DNA of 64,000 bases from Micromonospora sp. C95 (GTDB lineage Bacteria; Actinomycetota; Actinomycetes; Mycobacteriales; Micromonosporaceae). The notes under the pieces are model-generated. The model saw only the letters and a list, made by a program, of their open reading frames with translations. It was not told the DNA's origin and did not search any database. The stretch is from positions 1 through 64,000 of the forward strand of contig NZ_JAGPXT010000018.1 of NCBI RefSeq assembly GCF_018070465.1, in the 5' to 3' direction. Made by a program: the position numbers and the translations under genes. Shown one piece after another: positions 17,090 to 25,575 of the stretch (positions are counted from its first letter, which is position 1; every line of letters starts with the position of its first letter).

Positions 17090-18742
17090 TCAGGGCAGGG
17101 CGGTGACCGCCGCCGCGTACGCGACACCGGTGCGGATCGCCGCGTCGACGAGCACCGCGACCTGATCCGGGGCGGCACCGCACGCCAGGTCCGTGCTCAC
17201 CTCACCGGCCAGCACCAGCTCACCGTCGCCCGGATCGTGCGCGTACGCCTTGGGTAGCAGCCGGTCCCGGTTCCAGGCGTTGCAAAAGGCGTACGCCTCT
17301 GTGCGCCGGGTCGCCGCCAGCCGACGCCCGGCCACCACCCGGGCGTGCAGGATGTCGTGGTGTGCTCCGGCCCGCCGGAAGTGGATCACCGCGTCGCCCC
17401 AGCGTCCCAGCACCGTGCCGGCGGGGTCGACGGTGTAGCCGTCACCCCGGCGGTCGAGCGCGTTGGTGATCATGGACACGGTCAACGCGCCGATCTCGTC
17501 GACGGCCAACTCGGTGTCACCGCCGTCCGGCCCCGGCCGGTCGTCGGGCTCCCCGTCCAGCCCGACCTCGTCGGCCGACTCGAACTCCTCGTCGGCGGGC
17601 AGCGGCACCACGGGTTCGAGTGGCCGCTCGGCCAGCCAGGCCGCCATCCGACCCGACTGGTGCCCGGTGCCGTTGCGGGCGTCGAAGCTGCCGGCCAGCG
17701 TGGTCGCGACGGCGAGCAGTTCGGCACCGAGCCGAGTCGCGGTGATCTCGGCGGCCGGTCGCCCAGGGTACGCCGGCCGGCGTACCCTCCGGCCGGCGTC
17801 CGCCTCGCCCACCAGGCCGCAGACCAACGCACCCGCCGCGGCGAACTCCATCACACAGAGGTCCTCGTGTGCTCTGTCCAGTCGGGGCAGCTGCTCGACG
17901 ACGATCTTCAGACCGCGGTCGAGGTGCCCGCCGAGCGCACAGAAGCGCAGGTGGGTGGCGAGGTGGGCGAACCCGTCGGGCTCCGTCCGGTGCCGCCGGT
18001 ACGCCCGCACATGCGCATGGCCCGCCTGCTCTGCCCGGCCCGCCCGCAGCCAGGGCAGCAGCGCTGCGGTCAGGGCCGCCTCCGGCTGAGCGGTGCACCC
18101 GACCGGCGCGTCGAGCAGCGGATCGAGCAAATCGAGCGCGGTGGTCCAGTCGCCCCAGCCGGCCAGCAACTGCGCCTGCCGTACCGGCAGGCAGTCGGGG
18201 CACCCGGCGGCCGGGTCGGGTCCCCCGTCCCGCCACCGGGTCAGCCAGCGTCGGGCCACAGGCTCGTCGCCCACATGGTCAGCGATCCGGCATCTCAGCT
18301 GCGCCACCAGCGCCGTGTTCGCCTCGCCACCTGCCACGGTGAGCCCGTCCAGCACGCCGTGGGCCTGGTCCAGGCCGATGCGAGGGGTGCCGAGCAGCGC
18401 CTCGACGGCGTACCGCCGATAGCGGCGCAGCGTCTCGTCGTCCTTCTCCGCCGCGTGCAGGCACCGTCGCACGGGCTCGAACAGCCGCCACCGTTCGCCG
18501 TCGCGCAGATGCGTCTCGACCAGCTCGCACCAGGCGTCCAGCGCGGTCCGCCGATCGCCGTCCGTCTCGGCGAGGGCGGCGACCCGGGCCAACTCGCCGA
18601 CGCGCGCTTCGCCGTCGGGCATGTCCCGGGCGTTGGCGAGGGCGTCGGCGATCCGCTGATCGGCGCGTACGCCGTCGGCCGGCCCGGCGGTGCCTCGCGC
18701 CCGGCTGCGGCTCCGGCGACCGCCGGGGAGCGGCCCGGTCAC
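17090..18742 (-). CDS. Helical-repeat protein with C-terminal YbjN domain
   Basis: 550 residues from a GTG (18740-18742) that overlaps the upstream stop by 4 bases; an apparently longer frame upstream is only the shadow of the neighbouring gene. About 400 residues of alpha-helical, TPR-like sequence (for example GDWTTALDLLDPLLDAPVG and HLRDGERWRLFEPVRRC) are followed by an acidic linker and a YbjN domain of about 130 residues (VLGRWGDAVIHFRRAG, CNAWNRDRLLPKAYAH). YbjN is a type III secretion chaperone-like fold of unclear function in bacteria. Partner of the single-domain YbjN protein encoded just upstream. Confidence 0.72.
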   Translation of the reverse strand: MTGPLPGGRRSRSRARGTAGPADGVRADQRIADALANARDMPDGEARVGELARVAALAETDGDRRTALDAWCELVETHLRDGERWRLFEPVRRCLHAAEKDDETLRRYRRYAVEALLGTPRIGLDQAHGVLDGLTVAGGEANTALVAQLRCRIADHVGDEPVARRWLTRWRDGGPDPAAGCPDCLPVRQAQLLAGWGDWTTALDLLDPLLDAPVGCTAQPEAALTAALLPWLRAGRAEQAGHAHVRAYRRHRTEPDGFAHLATHLRFCALGGHLDRGLKIVVEQLPRLDRAHEDLCVMEFAAAGALVCGLVGEADAGRRVRRPAYPGRPAAEITATRLGAELLAVATTLAGSFDARNGTGHQSGRMAAWLAERPLEPVVPLPADEEFESADEVGLDGEPDDRPGPDGGDTELAVDEIGALTVSMITNALDRRGDGYTVDPAGTVLGRWGDAVIHFRRAGAHHDILHARVVAGRRLAATRRTEAYAFCNAWNRDRLLPKAYAHDPGDGELVLAGEVSTDLACGAAPDQVAVLVDAAIRTGVAYAAAVTALP

Positions 18743-19218
18743 GGATGCACCGTCCCCGCCAGCCGGCCGACCTCGGCGGCCAGCCGGCAGCCGGCCGAGA
18801 TGCCCCGGTCGAGCAGCCGGTCCAGCTGGTGCGGCGTGACGCCGCGTTCCAGGTCGGTGATGACCTCGCCGCAGACCCGGGCCTGCCCGGCGTCGTCGAC
18901 GTGCACGAACGCCTTCGGCCAGAACCGGTCGCGGTTCCAGGTGTTGCAGAAGTCGTGCAGCCACGGCACGTCCTCGACGGAGAAGGCCCGGGCGGCGACG
19001 GTGCGCACCTGGAGCAGTTCCCCGGCGTCTCCGGCGCGGAGGAACCAGATGTGCCCGTCTGCCCATCTGCCCACCAGCGGGCCGTCGGTGTCTCCGCCGA
19101 CCGCGTGACCGCGGTGCGTCAGCACGGCGGCGACGAGATCCCGCGTCAACGGGCGCAGCGTCGACGGATGACCCGCCAACGGGTCGCCGGTACGGTCCTC
19201 GAAATCCGGCGACCCCAT
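18739..19218 (-). CDS. YbjN-domain protein
   Basis: 159 residues from the ATG at 19216-19218 (MGSPDFEDRTG); a TTG-initiated extension of 28 residues is less likely. Almost the whole protein is one YbjN domain: LVGRWADGHIWFLRAG, CNTWNRDRFWPKAFVH, GEVITDLERGVTPHQLDRLL. The domain is clearly paralogous to the C-terminal domain of the downstream gene (CNxWNRDRxxPKAxxH shared), suggesting duplication. Function unknown. It is divergent from ftsK (112 bp between starts). Confidence 0.78.
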   Translation of the reverse strand: MGSPDFEDRTGDPLAGHPSTLRPLTRDLVAAVLTHRGHAVGGDTDGPLVGRWADGHIWFLRAGDAGELLQVRTVAARAFSVEDVPWLHDFCNTWNRDRFWPKAFVHVDDAGQARVCGEVITDLERGVTPHQLDRLLDRGISAGCRLAAEVGRLAGTVHP

Positions 19219-19318
19219 CGGACACTCCCTCGCGAGGCGAATATCACGGCAGGCGGCGGGGACCGCGCTGCGACACGCGGAGCGACCAGGATGACCGGCC
19301 AATCACCCGGCCCGCCGT

Positions 19319-19324
19319 TACGGT
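19319..19324 (+). promoter_or_regulatory. -10 element of a leaderless ftsK transcript
   Basis: TACGGT ends six bases before the ftsK ATG at 19331, placing +1 on the A of the start codon. Confidence 0.5.
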
Positions 19325-19330
19325 GATGCT

Positions 19331-21781
19331 ATGGCGGGCCGTACCCCTCAGGCGAGTCGGCGGCGCGGCGCGTCGCCGCGTGGCGGCGCGAACAGTCGTG
19401 CCCGCCAGCCGGCCAAGAAGACCACCCGTGCGCCGGCGCGGCGCCGGACCTCGACGAGGGGGCCGGGCCCCGCCGCGTACGTCGGTCGGGCCCTGCAGGC
19501 ACTGTGGATGGGCCTGGCCCACGGGGTCGGCTGGGCGGTCCGCGCCGCCGGCCGGCAGGCCGCCTCGGCCCGCGACCTCGACCCGGAGCACCGTCGCGAC
19601 GGTGCCGGCCTGCTGCTCATCGGCCTCGCCCTGCTCGGTGCGGGCGCGATCTGGTTCTCCGCGGCCGGCCCGGTCGGTGCCCGACTCGCCGACACCGTGC
19701 GGCTCTTCCTCGGTGCGATCTCCATCGTGGTGCCGGTCCTGCTGGGCATCGGCGCCTGGCGGCTGATGCGGCAGCCCGGCGACCCCGAGCACCGCGGGCG
19801 CGGGCTGGTCGGCTGGGGTTCCATGCTGGTCTCCACCGCCGCGCTGTTGCACATCGGCCAGCAGCCGGCCGGCCCGGGCGAACGGGACTTCGCCGGTGGC
19901 CTGATCGGCGCGGGCGTGGGCAGCGTGCTTGAGCGCGCGGTCACCGCCTGGGTGGCGGTGCCGCTGCTGGTCCTGTTGCTGGTGTTCGGGCTGCTGGTGG
20001 TCACCGCGACGCCGATCAACAAGATTCCCGAGCGGCTCGGTCTGCTGGCCGGTGGGGTGGTCGGGCAGGACGAGACGGAGCCGGCGGAGGCGTCCGCGAC
20101 GCCGACCCGCCGGCGCCCCACCAAGCGGGCGGCCCCGCCGGTCGACCCGGACGAGTTCGACGACCTGGACGGCGCGGATCTGCAGGAGACCATGGTCCTG
20201 CCGCGCAAGGCGCCGTCCCGGGTGCCCGCCAGCCGCAAGCCCGCCGAGCCGCCGGAGCACTCACCCGCGCCGACCCGGGCCGAGCAGCTCGCGCTTACCG
20301 GTCTGGCCGGCGACTACACGCTGCCTCCGTCGAACATGCTCGGCAGCGGGGCGGCACCGAAGACCCGCAGCAAGGCCAACGACGAAGTGATCGCCGCGCT
20401 CACCGGCGTCTTCGACCAGTTCGACGTGGACGCGGCGGTGACCGGCTTCACCCGGGGGCCGACGGTGACCCGCTACGAGGTCGAGTTGGGCCACGGCGTC
20501 AAGGTGGAGCGGATCACCCAGCTCTCCCGCAACATCGCGTACGCGGTGAAGTCCCCGGACGTACGCATCCTGAGCCCGATCCCGGGCAAGAGCGCGGTGG
20601 GCGTGGAGATCCCGAACACCGACCCGGAGAACGTGTCCCTGGGCGACGTGCTGCGTTCGCGCGCCGCCACCAGCGACCACCATCCGATGGTGGTTGCGCT
20701 CGGCAAGGACATCGAGGGCGGCTACGTGGTGGCCAACCTGGCCAAGATGCCGCACATCCTGATCGCGGGAGCCACCGGCGCCGGCAAGTCGAGCTGCCTG
20801 AATTCCCTACTTATGTCCATTTTGACCCGGGCCACGCCGGACGAGGTGCGGCTGCTGCTGATCGACCCGAAGCGGGTCGAGATGACCGGCTACGAGGGCA
20901 TCCCGCACCTGGTCACCCCGATCGTGACCAACGCCAAGAAGGCGGCCGACTCACTGGAGTGGGTCGTCCGCGAGATGGACATGCGTTACGACGACCTCGC
21001 CGCGAACGGGGTCCGGCACATCGACGACTTCAACCGGAAGGTCCGCAACGGCGAGATCAAGGCGCCACCGGGCAGTGAGCGCGAGATGCGCCCGTACCCG
21101 TACCTGCTGGTGATCGTGGACGAGTTGGCCGACCTCATGATGGTCGCCCCACGCGACGTCGAGGACTCGATCGTGCGGATCACCCAGCTCGCCCGGGCCG
21201 CCGGCATCCACCTGGTGCTCGCCACCCAACGGCCCTCGGTCGACGTGGTGACCGGCCTGATCAAGGCCAACGTGCCGTCCCGGCTGGCCTTCGCCACCTC
21301 GTCCCTGGCCGATTCCCGGGTCATCCTCGACCAGCCGGGCGCGGAGAAATTGCTCGGCCGGGGCGACGGGCTGTTCCTGCCGATGGGTGCCTCGAAGCCG
21401 GTGCGGATCCAGGGCGCCTGGGTCACCGAGCGCGAGATCAACGATGTGGTGAAGTTCTGCAAGGACCAGCGTGAGCCGGAGTTCCGCCCGGACGTGCTGA
21501 CCCCCGCGCAGGACAGCAAGAAGAAGATCGACGAGGACATCGGCGACGACCTGGACCTGCTGGTGCAGGCGGTCGAGCTCGTGGTCACCTCGCAGTTCGG
21601 CTCGACCTCGATGCTGCAACGCAAGTTGCGGGTCGGCTTCGCCAAGGCGGGCCGGCTGATGGACCTGATGGAGACCCGGGGCGTGGTCGGCCCGTCGGAG
21701 GGCTCCAAGGCACGCGACGTACTGGTCAAGCCGGACGAGCTGGAAGAGGTCCTGGAGGGCCTGCGGGGTGGCGACGGCTGA
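19331..21781 (+). CDS. ftsK: DNA translocase FtsK/SpoIIIE
   Basis: Membrane-anchored hexameric DNA pump that clears chromosomes from the division or sporulation septum. It has a basic Arg/Ala-rich N-terminus (about 60 residues), a four-helix membrane domain (about 90-240), a Pro/Glu-rich linker, the RecA-like motor with Walker A GATGAGKSS (about 479-487) and Walker B LLVIVDELADLMM, and the C-terminal gamma winged helix (about 735-816, FGSTSMLQRKLRVGFAKA) that reads polar DNA motifs. The 816 residues are within the actinobacterial range. Confidence 0.96.
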   Translation: MAGRTPQASRRRGASPRGGANSRARQPAKKTTRAPARRRTSTRGPGPAAYVGRALQALWMGLAHGVGWAVRAAGRQAASARDLDPEHRRDGAGLLLIGLALLGAGAIWFSAAGPVGARLADTVRLFLGAISIVVPVLLGIGAWRLMRQPGDPEHRGRGLVGWGSMLVSTAALLHIGQQPAGPGERDFAGGLIGAGVGSVLERAVTAWVAVPLLVLLLVFGLLVVTATPINKIPERLGLLAGGVVGQDETEPAEASATPTRRRPTKRAAPPVDPDEFDDLDGADLQETMVLPRKAPSRVPASRKPAEPPEHSPAPTRAEQLALTGLAGDYTLPPSNMLGSGAAPKTRSKANDEVIAALTGVFDQFDVDAAVTGFTRGPTVTRYEVELGHGVKVERITQLSRNIAYAVKSPDVRILSPIPGKSAVGVEIPNTDPENVSLGDVLRSRAATSDHHPMVVALGKDIEGGYVVANLAKMPHILIAGATGAGKSSCLNSLLMSILTRATPDEVRLLLIDPKRVEMTGYEGIPHLVTPIVTNAKKAADSLEWVVREMDMRYDDLAANGVRHIDDFNRKVRNGEIKAPPGSEREMRPYPYLLVIVDELADLMMVAPRDVEDSIVRITQLARAAGIHLVLATQRPSVDVVTGLIKANVPSRLAFATSSLADSRVILDQPGAEKLLGRGDGLFLPMGASKPVRIQGAWVTEREINDVVKFCKDQREPEFRPDVLTPAQDSKKKIDEDIGDDLDLLVQAVELVVTSQFGSTSMLQRKLRVGFAKAGRLMDLMETRGVVGPSEGSKARDVLVKPDELEEVLEGLRGGDG

Positions 21782-21858
21782 GGCGGGCGTGGAGGCGCTC
21801 GCCGACCACGGCTGACCGACCCCGTCACTCAAGGTAACTACCTAGCCGGAACCCACCA

Positions 21859-22006
21859 ACCCCTCCGTCGCCTTTGCTCTGCTTCACCATACGCAACGGT
21901 CACCGAGGGTGATGGTCCGTCGTCGTTCGACGGCGGGGGGCCGTTTGGTCACCCCAGCTCACAAGCTATTGCGCGGGTTGAAGCAGAGCAAAGGCGACGG
22001 AGGGGT
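21859..22006. repeat. 28-bp perfect inverted repeat flanking a structured 92-bp core (MITE-like)
   Basis: Left arm 21859-21886 (ACCCCTCCGTCG...) and right arm 21979-22006 are exact reverse complements over 28 bp. The core contains smaller stems: TCACC/GGTGA near 21900-21912 and CCGTCG/CGACGG near 21919-21935. The 417-bp gap between ftsK and the next gene (21782-22198) holds no protein gene that I can support. The architecture fits a non-autonomous mobile element or a large cruciform/RNA hairpin. I see no flanking target-site duplication. Confidence 0.7.
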
Positions 22007-22153
22007 AAGGGTGGGTGGGCGGCTGACGCTACGGATTGTGTCCGGCGGAGACGGTAGCTGTGCGTGTCCGTGCGTGGTCGCTCCACAGAGGTGGGACAGC
22101 CACGTGCGGGCGAGGGACGGCAGGGGCCGTCGTGCGGGTGGCGCAGGCATGAC

Positions 22154-22184
22154 GACGGCCCGCCGCGGAGCGCGGCGGGCCGTC
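22154..22184 (-). terminator. Terminator of the small membrane-protein gene
   Basis: Perfect 14-bp stem GACGGCCCGCCGCG (22154-22167) / CGCGGCGGGCCGTC (22171-22184) with a 3-base loop, directly beyond the stop of the minus-strand gene at 22199. Very stable, and usable on either strand. Confidence 0.75.
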
Positions 22185-22198
22185 GAAAACAGCCGGGA

Positions 22199-22426
22199 TC
22201 AGAGTGCGCTGAGGATCAGCATGCTCAGCAGCATGGCGACCACGTTGGCCGCGGCGGCGTACCAGCCGAGCGGCTTGTCACCGAGCACCGCGCCGACGAC
22301 GCCGAGGACCAGACCGATGACTCCGAAGAGGATCGGGTTGAGCAGCAGCGCGAGTACCGCGCACACGAAACCCACGATGGTGCAGATGCGGGCGGCGCTG
22401 GTCGAGCGGACGGTGCTGGTGGCCAT
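22199..22426 (-). CDS. Small two- to three-helix membrane protein
   Basis: 75 residues. After a short polar N-terminus (MATSTVRSTSAAR), the rest is hydrophobic with Gly-rich helices (LNPILFGVIGLVLGVVGAVLG). A good RBS (GGAGGAAG) precedes the ATG and a strong terminator follows. The codon usage is that of a real gene. It resembles the small DUF4190-like or DUF308-like integral proteins of actinomycetes, but I cannot assign a family or function. Confidence 0.65.
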   Translation of the reverse strand: MATSTVRSTSAARICTIVGFVCAVLALLLNPILFGVIGLVLGVVGAVLGDKPLGWYAAAANVVAMLLSMLILSAL

Positions 22427-22501
22427 GTCTTCCTCCAGGGGTGAGTCTCAGGTCTGCCGTCCGGATCTCTACCCACTACGGACGATCGCCACGCACACAC
22501 A

Positions 22502-22816
22502 TCAGTGAAACAGCTTGAGCCCGATCACGCCGGCCACCACCAGCAGCAGGCTGAGCAGGCGGGGCAGGTTGGCCGGCTCGCCGAGCGCCACCATGCCGAC
22601 GACGGCGGTGCCGACCGCGCCGATGCCGACCCACACCGCATAGCCGGTGCCGACCGGGATCTCCCGCAACGCGTACGCCAGGCCGGCCATGCTCAGCACC
22701 AACGTGACCGCGAAGACCACCGAGGCGACGGGTCGGGTGAATCCGGCGGAGCGGTCCAGGGCGATCGCCCAGGCCGTTTCGAGCAGTCCGGAGAGCACCA
22801 GCACGAGCCAGGCCAT
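22502..22816 (-). CDS. gdx: SMR-family guanidinium exporter Gdx (SugE type)
   Basis: 104 residues and four membrane helices, the size of small multidrug resistance transporters, which work as antiparallel dimers exchanging substrate for protons. The essential Glu is in helix 1 (GLLETAWAIALD). The residues around it and the block IPVGTGYAVWVGIGAVGTAVVG follow the Gdx/SugE rather than the EmrE pattern. Assignment as a guanidinium exporter is strongly supported by the guanidine-III riboswitch 60 bases upstream on the same strand. A GAGGTGA RBS precedes the ATG. Confidence 0.88.
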   Translation of the reverse strand: MAWLVLVLSGLLETAWAIALDRSAGFTRPVASVVFAVTLVLSMAGLAYALREIPVGTGYAVWVGIGAVGTAVVGMVALGEPANLPRLLSLLLVVAGVIGLKLFH

Positions 22817-22875
22817 CAGGTCACCTCTTCGAGCCTTGCCCGGCCGCCGGGGCCGGGACGAGTCGGGTCCGTCAT

Positions 22876-22919
22876 GCGGGGCGTCTTGGCCTGACCGGGT
22901 ACGCCCGCGACTCGTCCGG
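22876..22919 (-). promoter_or_regulatory. Guanidine-III riboswitch (ykkC-III aptamer)
   Basis: On the minus strand the RNA starts CCGGACGAG, continues into GUACCCGGUCAGG, then CAAGACG, and closes with CCCCGC. These are the invariant segments of the ykkC-III class that I recall from the published consensus and crystal structure. The 5' GCGGGCGU pairs with ACGCCCCGC, and the two CCGG segments allow the pseudoknot. It sits 59 bases before the gdx ATG. In this class guanidinium binding turns on expression of the exporter. The platform is probably the stretch covering the GAGGTGA ribosome binding site. Confidence 0.88.
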
Positions 22920-23031
22920 GGCGGCCGCGTGGACCGCCGAAACCGACCGTAGCACCGGGCAACGGGCCGCCCGGGTGAGACGGATCACCCGGGGTATACC
23001 TCAAGTCCGCTTCAAGCTGCACCATGGACGC

Positions 23032-23955
23032 GTGACCGTGCTCATCTCCGATCCGGAGGTCGCCGCCGCGCTGGACGCGGCGACCTCGGTCGACGCGATG
23101 CGTCAGGCCCTGCTCGCCGCGTACCACGGGCGGCTCGTCGCCCCACCCCGGGCCGCCGCGCCGCTGGGCGGCGGCCGGATGGTGCTCACCGCCGGGCACC
23201 TGGTCGGGCAGTGGTACGGGTACCGGGCGTACGACACGTTCGGGCACCCGGAGACCGAGCAGGTGGTGGTGCTGCACGACGGGAGGACCGGCGCGGTGCG
23301 GGCCGTGGCCGTAGGGGAGGAACTGGGTTCCCGGCGTACCGGCGCACTCGGCGCGGTGGCGGTGGACACGCTGGCCCGTGCGGACGCGGCCACCGTCGGC
23401 GTGATCGGCTCCGGTGGTCAGGCGTGGACCCAGGTCTGGGCGGCCGCCGCCGTGCGGCGTCTGCGCGAGGTGACCGTGCACAGCCGCTCGGCCGCGCGGC
23501 GGGAGGCGTTTGCCGCCCGGGTGCGGGCGGAACTCGGCGTCCCGGCCCGCGCGGTGGACACCGCCCGGGAGGCGGTACGCGACCGGGACGTGGTGGTGCT
23601 GGCCACCGCCAGCCCGACTCCGGTGCTCAGCGCCGCCGACCTGCGTCCCGGGACCCACGTCAACGTGGTCGGCTTCAAGCAGGTGGACCGCGCGGAGTTC
23701 GGCACCGACCTGCTCGACGCCGCCACCGTGCTGGCCACCGACTCGGTGGCGCAGGCGCGGTCGTACACCCCGCCGATGCTCGCCGCGCTGCCGCCGTACG
23801 CCTCCCGGCTGCGCGACCTGGGCGCGGTGCTGGCGGGCGCGGCACCCGGCCGCACCGGTGCGGACCAGATCTCGGTCTTCTGCTCGGTCGGTCTGGCCGG
23901 CACCGAGGTCTTCCTGCTCGACCGGGTGGTCCGGATCCTCGCCGCGGCGGTCTGA
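23032..23955 (+). CDS. Ornithine cyclodeaminase / mu-crystallin family protein
   Basis: 307 residues from the GTG at 23032; an earlier in-frame start would extend over the promoter region. The Rossmann motif is VGVIGSGGQAWTQ, followed by the NAD(P)-ribose-binding VTVHSRSAARREAF, typical of the OCD/mu-crystallin family (ornithine cyclodeaminase, alanine dehydrogenase AlaDH, ketimine reductases). The N-terminal substrate half (RMVLTAGHLVGQWYGYRAYD) is shortened compared with true ornithine cyclodeaminases, so the exact reaction cannot be told. Divergent from the gdx transcript. Confidence 0.78.
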   Translation: MTVLISDPEVAAALDAATSVDAMRQALLAAYHGRLVAPPRAAAPLGGGRMVLTAGHLVGQWYGYRAYDTFGHPETEQVVVLHDGRTGAVRAVAVGEELGSRRTGALGAVAVDTLARADAATVGVIGSGGQAWTQVWAAAAVRRLREVTVHSRSAARREAFAARVRAELGVPARAVDTAREAVRDRDVVVLATASPTPVLSAADLRPGTHVNVVGFKQVDRAEFGTDLLDAATVLATDSVAQARSYTPPMLAALPPYASRLRDLGAVLAGAAPGRTGADQISVFCSVGLAGTEVFLLDRVVRILAAAV

Positions 23956-24007
23956 GCGAGCCGACCCGGCGCAGACCGCCGTCGCCGGTGCGGGCGTCGT
24001 CGCCCGG

Positions 24008-24013
24008 TACCCT
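24008..24013 (+). promoter_or_regulatory. -10 element before rimO
   Basis: TACCCT ends six bases before GTG 24020 and three before ATG 24017. This would favour a leaderless start at the GTG. Confidence 0.4.
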
Positions 24014-24016
24014 CGG

Positions 24017-25504
24017 ATGGTGTCTGCCACCTCCTCTCCTGCCCCCGATGGTCGCCGGGTCGCACTGCTGACCCTGGGCTGTGCCCGTAACGAGGTCGAT
24101 TCGGAGGAGTTGGCCGCCCGCCTGCACGCCGACGGCTGGCAGGTGACCACCGACGGCGAGGGCGCCGACGTGGTGGTCGTCAACACCTGCGGGTTCGTGG
24201 AGAAGGCCAAGCAGGATTCGATCCAGACCCTGCTGGCCGCCGCCGACACCGGTGCCAAGGTGGTCGCCGCCGGCTGCATGGCCGAGCGGTACGGTCGGGA
24301 ACTGGCCGACAGCCTTCCCGAGGCGCAGGCGGTGCTCAGCTTCGACGACTACCCGGACATCGCCGCCCGGCTGGACGCGGTGGTCGCCGGCCGGGAGGTG
24401 GCCGCGCACACTCCCCGCGACCGGCGCGAGCTGCTGCCGCTGACCCCGGTCGCCCGGCGCGACAGCGCGGTCTCCCTGCCCGGGCACGGCCGGGGTAGCG
24501 ACGTCGACGAGCACACCCCGGCCCACCTGCGTACCGTGCTGCGTCGCCGGTTGGACAGCGGACCGGTGGCCTCGCTCAAGCTGGCCAGCGGCTGCGACCG
24601 GCGCTGCGCGTTCTGCGCCATCCCCGCCTTCCGGGGCGCCTTCGTCTCGCGCACACCGGACGAGCTGCTCGCCGAGGCCGAGTGGCTGGCCAAGAGCGGC
24701 GTCCGGGAACTCGTGCTGGTCAGCGAGAACTCGACGTCGTACGGCAAGGACCTGGGCGACCCGCGCGCGCTGGAGAAGCTGCTGCCGCAGCTCGCCGCCG
24801 TCGAGGGCATCGTCCGGGTCCGGGCCAGCTACCTCCAGCCGGCCGAGACCCGGCCCGGGCTGATCGAGGCGATCGCCGGCACGCCGGGGGTGGCACCCTA
24901 CTTCGACCTGTCGTTCCAGCACTCCAGCGAGCCGGTGTTGCGCCGGATGCGCCGTTTCGGCTCCACCGACCGGTTTCTGGACCTGCTCGCCGCCGCCCGG
25001 CAGTTGGCACCGGAGGCCGGGGCCCGCAGCAACTTCATCGTCGGGTTCCCCGGCGAGACCCGGAGCGACGTCGACGAACTGGTGCGGTTTCTCACCGAGG
25101 CCCGGCTCGACGCGATCGGCGTCTTCGACTACAGCGACGAGGACGGCACCGAGGCCGCCGGACTGTCGGGCAAGGTTTCCGCCGCCACCATCAAGCGCCG
25201 GTACGACAGGCTCAGCGCGCTCGCCGACGAGCTGTGTTCACAGCGGGCCGAGGATCGCCTCGGCTCGACGGTGGAGGTGCTCGTCGACTCGGTCGACGAT
25301 GGGGTCGTCGAGGGACGGGCCGCACACCAGGCGCCGGAGGTGGACGGGTCGACCACCCTGGTCGCCCCCGACGGCGGTGGCGTCGACCTGGCCGCGCTGC
25401 GCCCCGGAGACCTGGTCCGCGCCACGGTGACCGGTACCGAGGGCGTCGACCTGCACGCCGTGCCGGATGCGATGATCTCCGCCGCGCCCGGCGCGGCGCG
25501 GTGA
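24017..25504 (+). CDS. rimO: Ribosomal protein S12 methylthiotransferase RimO
   Basis: Radical-SAM enzyme with two 4Fe-4S clusters that methylthiolates the conserved Asp of ribosomal protein S12. The N-terminal UPF0004 domain has its three cluster cysteines in LGCARNEVDSEE, VNTCGFVEKAKQDSI and AAGCMAERYG. The radical-SAM CxxxCxxC is CDRRCAFCAIP, and a TRAM domain (STVEVLVDSVDDG) ends the protein. VDSE after the first Cys and CGFVxxAKxDSI mark RimO rather than MiaB. 495 residues. ATG 24017 and GTG 24020 are adjacent possible starts. Confidence 0.95.
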   Translation: MVSATSSPAPDGRRVALLTLGCARNEVDSEELAARLHADGWQVTTDGEGADVVVVNTCGFVEKAKQDSIQTLLAAADTGAKVVAAGCMAERYGRELADSLPEAQAVLSFDDYPDIAARLDAVVAGREVAAHTPRDRRELLPLTPVARRDSAVSLPGHGRGSDVDEHTPAHLRTVLRRRLDSGPVASLKLASGCDRRCAFCAIPAFRGAFVSRTPDELLAEAEWLAKSGVRELVLVSENSTSYGKDLGDPRALEKLLPQLAAVEGIVRVRASYLQPAETRPGLIEAIAGTPGVAPYFDLSFQHSSEPVLRRMRRFGSTDRFLDLLAAARQLAPEAGARSNFIVGFPGETRSDVDELVRFLTEARLDAIGVFDYSDEDGTEAAGLSGKVSAATIKRRYDRLSALADELCSQRAEDRLGSTVEVLVDSVDDGVVEGRAAHQAPEVDGSTTLVAPDGGGVDLAALRPGDLVRATVTGTEGVDLHAVPDAMISAAPGAAR

Positions 25505-25575
25505 CGGTGGGCTGGGACGAGGCGGGGGAGGCACGAGGTGCGGTGCCGGGTGCGCCACCCGAGCGGGGCGATTCG

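Noticed and set aside
17345..19108. Open frame of 587 codons on the plus strand opposite the YbjN genes
   Set aside because: The minus-strand genes show shared family motifs and a 4-base overlap; the plus frame is a shadow.
18743..19225. Extension of the helical-repeat/YbjN gene up to a GTG at 19225 (711 residues in total)
   Set aside because: The extra 161 residues are the out-of-frame reading of the upstream YbjN gene and are almost only Arg/Gly/Pro/Ala; GTG at 18742 with the 4-base overlap is better.
22225..22500. Alternative 91-codon minus-strand frame over the small membrane-protein gene
   Set aside because: It is in another frame and lacks the RBS that fits the 75-residue hydrophobic protein.
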